Below, piece after piece: positions 37,001 to 53,977 of a stretch of DNA of 64,000 nucleotides. The DNA is from Spizellomyces punctatus DAOM BR117 (taxonomy: Eukaryota > Chytridiomycota > Chytridiomycetes > Spizellomycetales > Spizellomycetaceae): NCBI RefSeq assembly GCF_000182565.1, contig NW_015971550.1:48579-112578 (forward strand), given 5' to 3'. Position numbers and translations under genes: made by a program. The notes under the pieces are model-generated. The model saw only the letters and a list, made by a program, of their open reading frames with translations, was not told the DNA's origin and searched no databases. The stretch's first letter is position 1; every line of letters starts with the position of its first letter.

Positions 37001-40000
37001 TGTTACCTCCTCATGAATGTTCCGGAAAACACGTTTTTTCAATACAAGACTCGCATCGATGTTAATTGCTACGTAAATGGGAAGAGATAAGAATAAAAGA
37101 TTTGGATTCCGAAGGTCTTTTTGGTACCTGGTGACATTGACGTTTCTCCTTTCTTTCTGCGAATTGTACCCCCTGCATCCTTCTTCTTAGGGTCCTTGTC
37201 TTTATCCCAGGCCGCAATGAAATCCGCAATGTAATCGGTTGCTTTGACCGCCCTATCGCTTCGCAAAGTAACCTCGAACAGGGACCAGCCAGTCGAATCC
37301 CTCAGCTCAATTTTGCGTGCAATGTCCTTCACGATATCCCCGGCCGTTGTCGTCAATCCCACTGCAATATCCAATTCTCTACCATCCAGCAGACTAAATC
37401 GACACGGTAACACTCCCCCTGACTTTAGTGTGATAATTTCCAATGTTGAAGGAGGGTTCTTGCGAGCACCGTTCAACATCACGCGTTTAACGGCCTCTTC
37501 GGCAGCGATGGCCAACTTTCGCACTACATGTTTCTCCTGAGTAACGTAGTGATCAATTGTTCTATGAACAAATCCCAAGAGGAATTTGGCAAAGATCTTT
37601 GACGGCGGAAAAGAGGCAGCGGCCAGTGTGAGAACCTGCCATCCGTTGACCATCATTTGTTCCCAGGATTTTGGTAGAGTTTCTTTTGGTGGGGTTACTT
37701 GTTTGATCATCTGAACAAATAGCTCGTCGCGGATCTCTGGGTTATGGATACCATTGCCGATATAAGCTTGGATAAGTTCTTCGGCTTTCTTTGCCCCTGG
37801 CTCGGTGGCCTTCATGAGGACTAGAGAGAACAAAGGTAAGCTTTCTTCAATATGCCATGTCACACTTGGAAGCAGTATCATACGCTTAAAGCTGTCGACA
37901 GCAAGGTGATCCAAAGCCTCTGTCTTGTTTGGTATCTTCGTCATACTCATCGGTATAGGGTTCTGTTGATAGCGGGTTTACATCAGGTGCACATCATGGA
38001 AACAAGGCTACCATTATAACCTTTGTGAAAGAAAGCATCTCCTGCATATCCACCGTCTGGCGCTTTTTGGTAATTGTGGCAAATGCATTTGCTTTAAGGT
38101 GTTGCTATGCGGGGGGGGGGGGGTGTCAACCATTGACTTTCTGCCACAATGCATAGTTCATCATAGTCTTACTTCAAGGTGCTTTTGCGCGTAAACCTCC
38201 ATTGAGAACTCTCGGGAGTTGTAATCTATCTTCTCAACCAAACTTTCTTGAGATGCCTAGAGCAATAAATAAATAATAAGCTATCTCCTCCGCAGCACAT
38301 TGCAACCATTATTGTTTTTCTTGCCTCTCTCTCCTTCATGATCGGATTATGCTTCATCACCTTTCCTGTCCCCGTCGCAAGATCATCTCTGGAAGCATTA
38401 AGGCTCGCCACGCTCTGTCTAGGCGTGGCTTTTTGTTCCACAGGTTGAGGCCTTACGCCTACAGATTGTCTTCCAGCTACCGATTGTCTTCCAGCCGGAG
38501 CGGCAAGATTCGTCACACTCCTGTTGACGGCTCGGTGGGGAACGATAGATGGGGGAGGTTCGTCAAATAGAGAGTCAATGTCTGCCGTGAGGGCGGCAGC
38601 CATTTCGGCCAGTACATCGGCCCCCTTTATTAGGGCTGTGCGCTTCGTTGGGTCAAAGTCGCCCAGGAAAGCGAAAAGGTTATCAATATCTCCGCCTTCT
38701 TTTTTGGCGGCAGCTGGTGTGACCGACATCGCAAGGTCGGTCGGCAGTGCCGAAGGGGTCGTTTCCTAGTTGCTTCCGTGAGACCAACAATTCTGACATT
38801 TGATGAAATCATGGGTAAAACAAGGACATTACCTTCTTTTTATTGACCACTTTTGCGAAGCCAATAAGCTATATAACACCTACAGTGTCAAATGGTGCAG
38901 CTAACAACGCGGAATACAAACTACTTTACCTTTTCACCGTCTTCCCTAGATGCTGGAAGTGACGCTGGTGCTTCACCAACGCTAGCTCGCCGCTGTCCAA
39001 TATCGCTTAGCTTGGTTGCTTCTGGAACTTCCAATTCTATTTCGGCGGCTCGCTTCTCCGCCATCCTCTTTTCGGCAACCTTCTTTTCGGCTGCCCTCTT
39101 CTCCGCAAGCATCTGTCGGTAATAATCTCGTGCAAACCACCCTCGGGCTACAGCCTGTATTTTGAGAATGGCACGACTGGTCCTCTTGTACCGCCTCTTA
39201 CAGATAAAGCCTTTGATGTAGGTTTGCAGAACCCTAGCGGCCTTGAGCATTCTGAGATACCGCTGCCGGTACATGTATCCCAGCATGCATTTTTGGAGTA
39301 GAACAACCTTTGCTCTCAAAACCTGTGCCGCACGGTCTTGAATGGCGGCAAGGGTCTCTTGCTTCAAGAAGAGTTTGGTCTTGCCGGCCTGCCACGCACC
39401 ATCACCAAGATTTGCTTCAGCGGCTATCCCAATAGATATCTTTTTCACGTCCTCCTTTTTGTAGACCATTCCAGCCGGTATGAGACACTTGAATTCTCGC
39501 ACGAATCCGTCATATGGGAGCCTCATGGGATATCCAGCTTTTCGGATGCGGATGGTGTCAAGCATACCAGAGTACCTCAACTGGGCCAAGACCATATCAT
39601 CATCAAAATGGAAGGCTTCCTTCTCTTGATTGGGCTTGATGCAACGAACATAATGTGGTGTTGTGGCAGCAAGCGTTGTAACAAGTGAAACGAGTTGATT
39701 CCGAAATTGGGTGCCAGCTGTTGGTTTACCGCCCCGTGGGCCTTTGCCGGAATCGTCCTTTTCCTCCTTGGGGAACACCTTTGCAATATATGGTACCTAG
39801 GGAGATTTCTGATTAATGCGTGAGCACATGGTGCGCAGACAAGCATCTCTATTACCGAAGACCCTCGGACCAGTTCATACAACTCCTCTTGAATTGCATC
39901 TTTGTTCTTGTCCAAGAAAGAAGCAACTGTGTAATTTACCTGTCGATGAAAAAGTGAGCCTCCTCATTGTGCGGATATCGTCCCATGTTCCCGTCCGCGA

Positions 40001-42189
40001 CTTACATCTCCGGCATAGTGCCTTACGCCAAAAACACCTTTCTGAGTTTTGGCCTTGATATAGTGAGGGTGCTTTAGGTGGGCTTGATCAAGTTTGCTTA
40101 GCCAAGAGTCGTCTGTGCCTTTGGGAAAGCGAGTTTCTTCATCCAGGAGGGAGAGAATGCCAGCGGGTTTGGCCTGTTGACGACGACAGTTATTAGCGGG
40201 TCCGGTTTGGAAGCGGTCACTACGGCATATTATACCTCAATGAGTTCCAAACACAGTGCGTTATCTTGGAACTGAATCTTGTCCCATTTGATATCCTCTT
40301 TGTCGTACTATGAAGAAGTTAGCGGGCGACCAGGATTTTCAGAGTAGCTGCCTCAAACCATCATACCTCCTCTTGCTCGATTTTGAAGATGAATTGATTG
40401 AAAAACTGCTGTAATTTCTCGTTCGTGTAGTTGATGCAAAACTGTTCGAAGCTGTTCAGCTACGACAATGAAGAACACGGATTCAGTCGTCGTGCGCGGA
40501 GCGGTTTCTTGCACTATTACTGCCAAACCTTAAACACTGTAAAGCAAAAGATGATTGTTAATGCATTGTGGAGCACTAGAATTCGAATTGCTCTACACAA
40601 CAAACCTTCGAAACCGAAGATGTCCAATACACCAACGAAATTTGCCGGTTTTTCTTTTGGAGTTAATGATTTGTTTATGAACTCCACCAATCTCTGGAAA
40701 AGACTATCGTACACCGCTTTTGCAAACGAATCTCTTGTATCATTGGCCTGGGAGCGACACTAGGTAGTCTTCCTTCTAGTACGCTAACATACACTGTACT
40801 CTGTTACCTGGTTGAGCTTGTATGGGACCATAGATGTTTCTCCGCGAATCACCAATTTCTTAAAGCACAGAGCGGTCTTCAAATGCTCTCCATTGATCCC
40901 CATCAGTGAGGCAACCTTTTCTATCACATCCATGTTGCGGACTTTGACCGACTCTTTGTTATCTTCCTCCTTAAATTCAATGTTTCCAATCCACAAGATT
41001 GCAGAGAGGGCACGGAAAAGAGCATCTTGATCTACTGGTGACATCTTCAACACAGTCAACGCCAGCTTCAGTCCTTCAAAGTTTTTGGAGTCATCGACGT
41101 AAGGTATTTCGATGCATCCGCTTTGATTGAGATAATAGTAACTGTCTGGTGCCTCTAACATGTACGACTGTCTTTCCGCATCGTTTACTCCAGCGACTAG
41201 CTCGTAAAAGATGTGGTAGTTACGTTCGTCCGGCGCTTGCTTTGCAATGCGTGATTTCTCCAGCAGATAATTTACGATAGAGGCGCCAATGATTTGGGAG
41301 GACCGGTTGAAGTTTATTTGAATAAACTTACCGAACCGAGAGGAGTTGTTATTTCGTACGGTTTTGGCGTTGCCTTTGTAGCATTTTAAGGAGAATATGA
41401 TGAGACTCCAATGTGTCTGTATTCAAATACTGGCCCATCCGGCAGTGTAACTCACCAAAACTCTCCAAAACTGTGTTGGCCTCCAAAATCTGCTGTTCAA
41501 CCCATGACTCTTGGCTCTCTTTCGAAGTGACAGTGGTCAAGTACTGCAAGATCACTTTGGTGCTCTCCGATTTCCCAGCTCCAGATTCGCCGCTGATGAT
41601 AACCGACTGGTTGATTTTGCTGTTCCGTACGTTTGCATAGGCTGTCTCGGCAATGGCGAAAATATGTGGCGGATTTTCGTTGTGGCGGCGATGTGTATAT
41701 TGCTTGAGTATTGGCTGTGGATGATTGTTGTGCGTATCATCAGTACAGAGTTTGCATCACGGCGGTAATAGCGCCAATTACTTACGAGGTTATATATGTC
41801 CATCTTCTCAAAAGGGTTAAGGGCCACGAGGATAGAGCCTGTGAATGTCTAAATCGGAGACGAATCGAGTTCAAACGGTTGCTCATGGCCACATAAACAC
41901 CGTAGTCACCATCTTCTCACATATATTTTCCTCGCAGCGTATCTCTTCTTTAGGTTCTCCATAATTGCCCCCTCGGTCAGCTCCGACAGCGTTGTCATAT
42001 CCTCCACGGTGTCCGCTACAGGAGCGACGTTGGGACATCAAGGCACAAGTGCATGATATACAATCCATCAGATATAATTCGGAAAGATGACAGCGATAGT
42101 GGGACGGACGGGGATGACACAATAATCAGTCGCTGGTAAGCACTGCTCGCATCTGCTTCTCTCCAATGATGGGTAACATGCTTACCCAT
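34004..42189 (-). CDS. Unconventional myosin with tandem MyTH4-FERM tail
   Basis: Actin motor of the MyTH4-FERM group (classes VII/X/XV/XXII). A 4-base first exon (42189-42186, ATGG) joins [20 protein letters not shown], so the motor starts with no N-terminal SH3-like subdomain. Motor signatures: [21 protein letters not shown]-loop [20 protein letters not shown], switch [12 protein letters not shown], switch [46 protein letters not shown]. Three IQ-like repeats follow (about 39300-39110), then a charged AEKRAAEKK helix and a linker. MyTH4-1 (KMILLPSV-type start, 37950-37600) leads into FERM-1 (to about 35990), whose F3 lobe holds [12 protein letters not shown]. MyTH4-2 ([20 protein letters not shown]) leads into FERM-2 ending [20 protein letters not shown], stop at 34004. 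About 25 introns, over 2,000 residues. All ATPase loops are intact. A role in adhesion or membrane protrusion is inferred from relatives. Confidence 0.94.
38111..38123 (+). repeat. Poly-G tract (13 G), poly-C in the myosin intron
   Basis: Thirteen G on the plus strand inside a myosin intron between the exon ending VYAQKHLE and the exon starting RQTVDMQEM of the first MyTH4 unit. Confidence 0.9.
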
Positions 42190-42712
42190 TTTGCCTGTAT
42201 ACTGGGTTTCTACTTCTTAGCTTGTCTATGTACTCCTGGCAGCAAGTCTCTTGCTGCAGCCTCTTAAAAGAGAAGGCCCACGGAAGAGCAAATGGGTGAG
42301 AAAATGGGCCGATCAAAGACAAGAGTCGATTCACAGCAAAGACCCAAGGTGTCAACTACATGAATTGGATCTTTCCTGGATCTTTCCTGTGCATAAGCCA
42401 AAATTCCTAAGTTTTCCAAAATAGTAACACTAGCTTATGTATGCCTTTTGAGTTACGTGTAGTAGTGATCGGAACCGCTGCATTGGGGTCAACATAAACG
42501 TGCCGTGGAAACATGCAATAGTCCATTGGGATGAGAGAGCACATGGGACGATGTGACAAAGGGAGTATGTCTCTCGGCCTGCATATTGGGCTGTCAGTTA
42601 ATATGGGATATGCTCAAAGTGCATCGGAGATTTCTTACTTAAGCAAGCCGTAGTCATTCGACCCTTGCGTGCTGGATCTCTGGATATGAACTGCTAAAAA
42701 GAACTATACTTA
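42190..42712. other. Divergent promoter region, myosin / small gene
   Basis: About 520 bases between the predicted myosin ATG and the start of the small plus-strand gene. Contains a direct repeat gatctttcct at about 42367-42388. No gene is recognised. Confidence 0.45.
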
Positions 42713-43109
42713 ATGGCAGAATATGAGAACCGTCAGGAGAGCGAGGAATCCCATTGCGGTATATGTCTTGGAGGGACCATTGAAATTATTTTGTCGATTT
42801 GCGGGGTCATGACGATGGGATGAAATCTGTCCGTCGCATGTGCGAGTAACGGGCTATTGAACTCTATTTATTGCCCAGTACTGCCCTACTCTAACATACA
42901 CAATGCCTTGTTACCACGCCCTTCCACTTTCTAGTGTAATATAAGATGTCCATGCCGATCGTTTTGTTTCCTTGGCCGCAGCAGCATCAACCGATGACGC
43001 CATTTCTCGCTTACACCTGCTCCAGGTTCTTACAAAGTCAGAAAGAAAACAGATTAGGAGCAAAGTCAACGAGTATATTGCCAAAAAAGAAATGAACAGA
43101 AGATCATAA
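42713..43109 (+). CDS. Predicted small two-exon gene, about 66 residues, unknown
   Basis: Exon 1 (42713-42758) encodes MAEYENRQESEESHC plus one base. A GTATAT donor begins at 42759. Exon 2 starts after an AG at 42944-42945 and runs 42946-43109, encoding DVHADRFVSLAAAASTDD, AISRLHLLQVLTKSERKQIR, SKVNEYIAKKEMNRRS and the stop. The phase is exact across the join. The exon-2 part is an amphipathic Ala/Leu/Lys/Arg helix pattern unlike random intergenic reading, which is the main support. I do not recognise the family. An alternative reading of exon 1 without splicing (CGICLGG...) ends after about 20 more codons and is less likely. The neighbours (myosin upstream, PAP2 downstream) give no hint of function. 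Confidence 0.5.
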
Positions 43110-43195
43110 TTGGTACATTCTATAATACAAATACTTGTCCACGAAAATGCTGGGGCTTGTACACCGCCCCATTTCAGCTGAATACTCAGACAGCC

Positions 43196-44419
43196 TTATT
43201 GGCGAGAACCACCCATTGGAATCCAGGTCTCTTCATTCCTGTTCAACCGTTCAGTCGACACAGAGGGTGTTCTTTCCTCATCATTCCTCAGACTTTCCTG
43301 GCCCATCGGTATTGCATATTCCCCAGTTCCGTCCTTGGTTGCCCCCTGCATATGCTCCCCATTGCTAATTGCCCCGCCTCCTACGCCATCAAAATTATGG
43401 CCACGACTCACCCCAGTAGCCAACCGGTCGGTTTCAGCAGCTCCTCGTTGGTGTGGTTGCACCACGTCTTCAATAATCGCGCAATGGTATCGGTAATTGT
43501 AGGTTGCGACGATGGCACCAACAATTCCGCCGACAAAAACGTCTTGCCAGCGATGCCAGTAGTCATCAACGCGGGATATTGAGATGAGGAAGGCTAATAT
43601 AATAGGTAAAATCGTAATGATATATTTTGGTGCGAGTGGAGCACGTTTAAAATTGAGATGCCGTGAAAGGTAAAGTGCTAGGAAGCCAAGGCCAGCCCAA
43701 GAGACTAATGACGATACTATCATCAGCCTTACAGGAACGATGCCAAAGGTGGATGACTCGATACATACGACTAGAGTGTCCACTGAAAAAGCTCTTTCTG
43801 CCTTCTTTGACCTCCTTTTCGTCACCAGTACAGTACGCCACCATCCGTAGGGGATCATTCTCGACAAGGACGGGTTTACATCGGCTGAGAAAGTCTGGCC
43901 GCAGTCCACCAGTGGTGATTTTAACAACTTGGGTGAATAGGAGAGTGAATGCCAAAGCAACGCATAGTCCTAGCGTGTATATGCGCAAACAAGCGTGAAA
44001 CAGTCAACAGATGGTAAATAAAAAGAATGACGCACCACAGCCCTACCTAACAACGACATGTGAGCGTCAAATACACTCCTCTTGAATAGCAGAGATATAA
44101 CCAATATGAAAACAACGGGCACTCCCACAGCCAGAACAGCCAATAGCCAGCTTGGCACAGTTTCATTCTTGTGAGGATATGCAATGGAAATGTCGGAGGC
44201 GAAAGCGACTCGCTGAAACGGCTGGACTAGTTCCAAAAGTGCAGCAGCGAGAGCCAATAATACAACGGCAACTATGGTGGAATGTGTAAAATGAATTAAC
44301 AAAAAATTCAAGTGCATCAACATGCTTCACAACGTACCCCACTCCCAAATACATTCTTTAATGAGATGCCACAGGTTGTTTGTGTGTATTGCATACAGGA
44401 CGTGTGCCCGTGCCGGCAT
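43196..44419 (-). CDS. PAP2-family lipid phosphate phosphatase (Dpp1-like)
   Basis: Multi-pass membrane enzyme that dephosphorylates diacylglycerol pyrophosphate, phosphatidate or related lipids in the vacuole or ER. Exon 1 from ATG 44419 encodes MPARAHVLYAIHTNNLWH and ends EWG; exon 2 continues AVVLLALAAALLELVQPF, then ISIAYPHKNETVPSWLLAVL, the usual Dpp1 N-terminus. Active-site motifs: KITTGGLRPDFLSRC (KX6RP), SFFSGHSS (SGH), SRVDDYWHRWQDVFVGG (SRX5HX3D), all complete. Six hydrophobic segments are visible. The cytosolic C-terminal tail after YNYRYH is about 90 residues, Gly- and Glu-rich, and ends GGSRQ at 43196. Three or four introns. Substrate preference cannot be told from sequence. Confidence 0.92.
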
Positions 44420-46579
44420 GTTGAGTGGTGATATCGACCGTGAAGGAATAGTGAAAAAAGAAGAAGAGTTGCTGGCAGCCTTCCCAATGGCGTTGAAGAA
44501 GAGTTGGAAAGCAAGGCGGAGGAAAACGATCGGAGTCTTCCTTTTATCTAACCGCTGATGTAACTCACGTGGTGAGTAAACGTCATTGTAACGTACCTTC
44601 CATTGTGGAATTATTCTTTTTTATTGTTTATGTTCATATGATGCCATTAGGCAATGCAAGCGAAAAGGTAACGAGGATAACGTTGTTGTTGGTTATCCAG
44701 CAGGTAAACGACGAATCAAGTGGACATTGCTTTGTTCATACTAGTAGCTTTTTGTAAAGCTGTTGGCTCGTGTTGCTTCCAGCAGTTCTTGTGTACTTGT
44801 TGAGGACTGGCCATAAACCACCAAAAGAGGGACTACAAGTGTGCTTGATGCATGTAAAAGACAGGATAGAATCTCCACGGGCCTGATCTCGTTGCCCCTG
44901 GGGGGATCGCTCGTATCGCTCAGGCATATGCAGCTAAAGCGCCTTTTTCCTGTGCATTATGTGTGACACCTCTAGTTCATGCCAGATGCATCTAATAAAC
45001 TCTCCACAAACTTTTTATTTTCTCAATGATGGCTCCTTTTTGAAAGTATTTATTGAGCCTGTTGAAGCCAATTCTCTCAAGGAAAGGGCAAATACGTGCA
45101 GAAAACGAACGCTGGGACCCTTGTCACGCAAATGTTAATGTGGCCGCTAAACAGCATTAGGGGTTACGATATGCAAACAATAAAAAGGAATCAAAGAACG
45201 CTGGGGTTTCATGTCTTGGTTTTCGTTGCACGTCTTCCATCTGCGTGTCCCTGTGGGGGTCGGCAAAGTCTGAGAGACATTGCAAAGCAGGCATTGTAAC
45301 AACGTCAGCGCTGGTTTCTTTCCTTGATTTAATGCATTGTCCACATCCTGTGACTGTCTGCTCTGCTTCGACTATCCTTTGCTTCTATGGCCAGTATGAC
45401 ATGCGCAGGCAGGCTTGGCTATCTCATCGTGCAGCACAACAAATCTCACATCTTACCCGATGGAATTGACGGATCATAATCCCTTTGGCAGTTCACATCG
45501 TGGTTGTCAATACAAAGTACACTACCGTTCCGTCGCAGTATGCAAGCTAATCCGTGTGTGAAGCGAGTCTTCCTTGGAGGTGACAATCCACAATACCAGC
45601 GCACAACAGTGCCCATGTCATCTATTCCAATGACTCTGCATGTTAATGAAATTATACCACTTTCGACACCATTTCATATAAAGAGGATGATGTGCCGTTT
45701 AACCTCCTTTGACACAACTTGGCCTGAGCGGCTGGAAGATTCATACGTGTTCCTCGCGTAGCCATCCGGAGTACGTACAACTCTCCAATCGCAAGCAGTG
45801 GGATAGCAAACGACTGAAAAGCCCTTTAAACTTATCCAAGATGAATTGGGACCGCTGGCGTCGTCCTTGGCTATTAGAGAGATGCTTCTTGCACTAAAGG
45901 AAGCCTTTTTCGCGGGAGACGCGGCAATGTCGTCGGGTGAGTTACTTGCATTCCCCTAATCCGAGCAGCAAGACCCAAAACCAAAATCTCTACTCGTGTG
46001 TTCTTGCAAACTGCTGGAGAAACTGCTGGAGAAAACTGCATCGAGTTTGGAAAAAAAAAGATGGGCAGGAAAAGAAAGGACGAAGGCCCTTTTATAGCGT
46101 GGGTCACGGGGGCGTCCAAGACCCCCTTTAATTGAAGGGCGCAAACCTACTTGCTCTTTCGACGTGCCATCTTGCTCTCCATTGCCTTCCAACAACACTC
46201 GCCCACACGTTACAATTACTAGCGGTGGACGGGACTTTTGGCGACTCCTCATAGCGGGACGTCAGGTATCCTGCGGTAAGCGGCAGCAGAGATTCCAGAG
46301 ACACATCCTTTATCTTGGGCGTTTCAAAGAAGCGGCACGGCACGATTTGACAAAGTCACCCCACCGATGGGTGCAGAGTTGCTTGACGCATTATTCTCTC
46401 CTCAAGCGCTTCTTTGGAGTATCATTGTTGACGCATCGCCAGTGTATTCATTAGCCTTGGAGGACTGTTCGACTCAGCTTTCCACGCCGGTTCGCGCGGA
46501 GCTGCGACCTTCGGAAAGCCCGTCCTCTGGCAAGATGATAAAACTTTGAGAGGCATTTCATTCTCGTTACAACGTTGTC
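44420..46579. other. Unresolved 2.2 kb stretch upstream of YAK1
   Basis: No gene could be assembled. Coding-like pieces on the plus strand are 45540-45761 (MQANPCVKRVFLGGDNPQ...) and 45807-45936 (ends AMSSG before GTGAGT; contains PFKLIQDELGPLASSLAIRE). They are in different frames and no downstream exon fits. A 61-codon frame at 46367-46549 ends 31 bases before the YAK1 ATG. A minus-strand TATAAAA lies at about 46090-46096. A 12-base direct repeat (aactgctggaga) lies near 46010-46033. YAK1 5' leader and promoter are expected in the right-hand part. Confidence 0.4.
46367..46549 (+). other. Possible upstream ORF in the YAK1 leader
   Basis: ATG-initiated 60-residue frame (MGAELLDALFSP ... GKMIKL) that closes 31 bases before the YAK1 start codon. 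If transcribed with YAK1 it would be an upstream ORF able to reduce translation of the kinase. It could also be a real exon of an unseen gene. Confidence 0.3.
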
Positions 46580-52412
<5,833 letters not shown>

Positions 52413-52621
52413 CTAGATAGGTAGGAAGATATAAAAGTTTGGAATTAACAATAGGGGGCTCTAAGACACGGTTGAGAGAATGTGACTTTTGACCTAGACA
52501 AACTACGCTCTGGTCTGAGGGAGCTGTGTGTGTGTGGAGGCCGTGGTAGCTTTGTATGCGCTTGTTTTTATTTTTATTGGAAATGAATTCACACAGACAG
52601 CCTGCTTTCAAGTGGGTATGC

Positions 52622-53241
52622 CTATGGATCTTTTGGCCAAAAACGTTCTTTTATAACTTTCGGCAGTTGCTGAGGATATTTGAACAGTTTTGCATTCCGT
52701 TCCAGTCCGACATGAGTATCCAGCAATACTATGAATCGTCCCAATGCAAACTCTTGGATGTCAGGATGGCGACCAAAAATATCCAAGACTGTACTTCCGT
52801 GGTAGCAATTAAGCCCGTTGTTAAGATGTTGCTGGTCGTTACCGGTTTCTGATTTTCTAATTTACAAATGCCGTAATTCAGAGGTGAACTTGTTTCGTTG
52901 GCCAGTACATAAACTCCACTACCTAGAAACTATCTCTTCCTGAATACAAGAATCAGACGAGCAAATCATTGACCACCCCATCCCAACCAGTTCTTCAAAA
53001 AACCGTCCACCACATCCTGCTAGTGTGATATAATGTTATCCCATAGACAAGGAAGGAACTTTTCAGCTGCATCTTTTGTACAAACCTTTTCTCCCGGCTT
53101 TCCGTTAGATTGACGGGGTGCCAGTTCACTGTGCCTGTTTAAGCCCTCGGTTGACGGCGATAAAGCAGAGTTTGGAGTCGTCAATGAGGTTGCCGAATCC
53201 GGACTATTCGGGCTTAATGGACCCGGACGGGTATGATTCAT
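52622..53241 (-). CDS. Weak candidate gene with an ankyrin-like terminal exon
   Basis: Two coding-like blocks on minus. Block 1: ATG 53241, Ser/Pro-rich (MNHTRPGPLSPNSPDSATS), ending GKPGEK at a GTTTGT donor (53085); a 66-base intron leads to QDVVDGFLKNWLGWGGQ-stop at 52966. Block 2 (about 52860-52622) reads NCYHGSTVLDIFGRHPDIQE, FALGRFIVLLDTH, then KLFKYPQQLPKVIKERFWPK and stop; GSTVLDIFGRH has the shape of an ankyrin helix pair. Block 2 needs an upstream exon, which could be block 1 with a different donor near 52972 (GTGGTC, weak). It could be one gene of about 140 residues, or two small ones. I do not recognise either. Confidence 0.3.
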
Positions 53242-53977
53242 GCGGGATGAGATGGTTACTCTCAGAATGTCCATGACCCACACTCTCCGTTAAATGGTTT
53301 TCAGGAGTAGAAAAAGAAAATAACGAACGACAGAAACAAGCAATGTTCAATCGACGTCCCGTCCTACGTGGTTCCGGCCGCTAGAGACGAATACAAAGTA
53401 CGGCATTCACCGGTTTTAAAATTCAGCTTTTGCAAACGTTTGTTAGGACAACTAGAGTTTTCTGCGTTATTTGTAGGTTGAGCGCCTCACTATTAGGGTT
53501 TGACGAGGTGCGCGTCTTGCATAATCAAAACCTGTGAACTAATCAACACCTTGCGCGGTTGCGCAGCGCAAAGCTCTTGAAACGTTTTTGGCCGTGTGTT
53601 TGAAGGGAAGCTGTCGTACAGCTAGCCCAAAGGAACGATGCGAATATTCGCTCAGCGCTGTGCAAGCAGCCATTGAGCATTCCTATGCTAGTAGAGTAAC
53701 TTTGATGTTTCGATGATACTTTGGTTGATCTAATTACGCATTAGCGATGCATTCAAATGGGCAATGTTCTGACCGCTGAATAACAGCGAAAAAAAATTGT
53801 AGTAGGCAATGTCTATCACCATCGCACCAACCACTTGGGGGGAGATACATGGATTGCAAGTCGCTGTACAGTTCAATTATGTATTCCTGCCAAAGACACA
53901 AGTAATGGATACAGAAAAGGTTACCAGATGGCATCCCGATTTAGTTCCAGCGTATATACAAGTAACTTTTTTTCTCA
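53242..53977. other. Intergenic, nothing recognised
   Basis: About 740 bases downstream of the lebercilin-like gene. A short inverted repeat (ttgcgc ... gcgcaa) lies near 53551-53571. No coding or RNA feature is supported. Confidence 0.45.

Noticed and set aside
42713-42822. CGICLGG...CGV reading as the start of a RING finger
   Set aside because: The frame closes after about 37 codons with no CGH block. The spliced frame to 42946 is more convincing.
45807-45936. Polyprenyl diphosphate synthase N-terminus (PFKLIQDEL)
   Set aside because: Superficial similarity only; no GKRxRP or DDxxD exon is found nearby.
46201-46260. Methyltransferase-like VDGTFGDSS reading
   Set aside because: Meets a stop at once and has no flanking exon.
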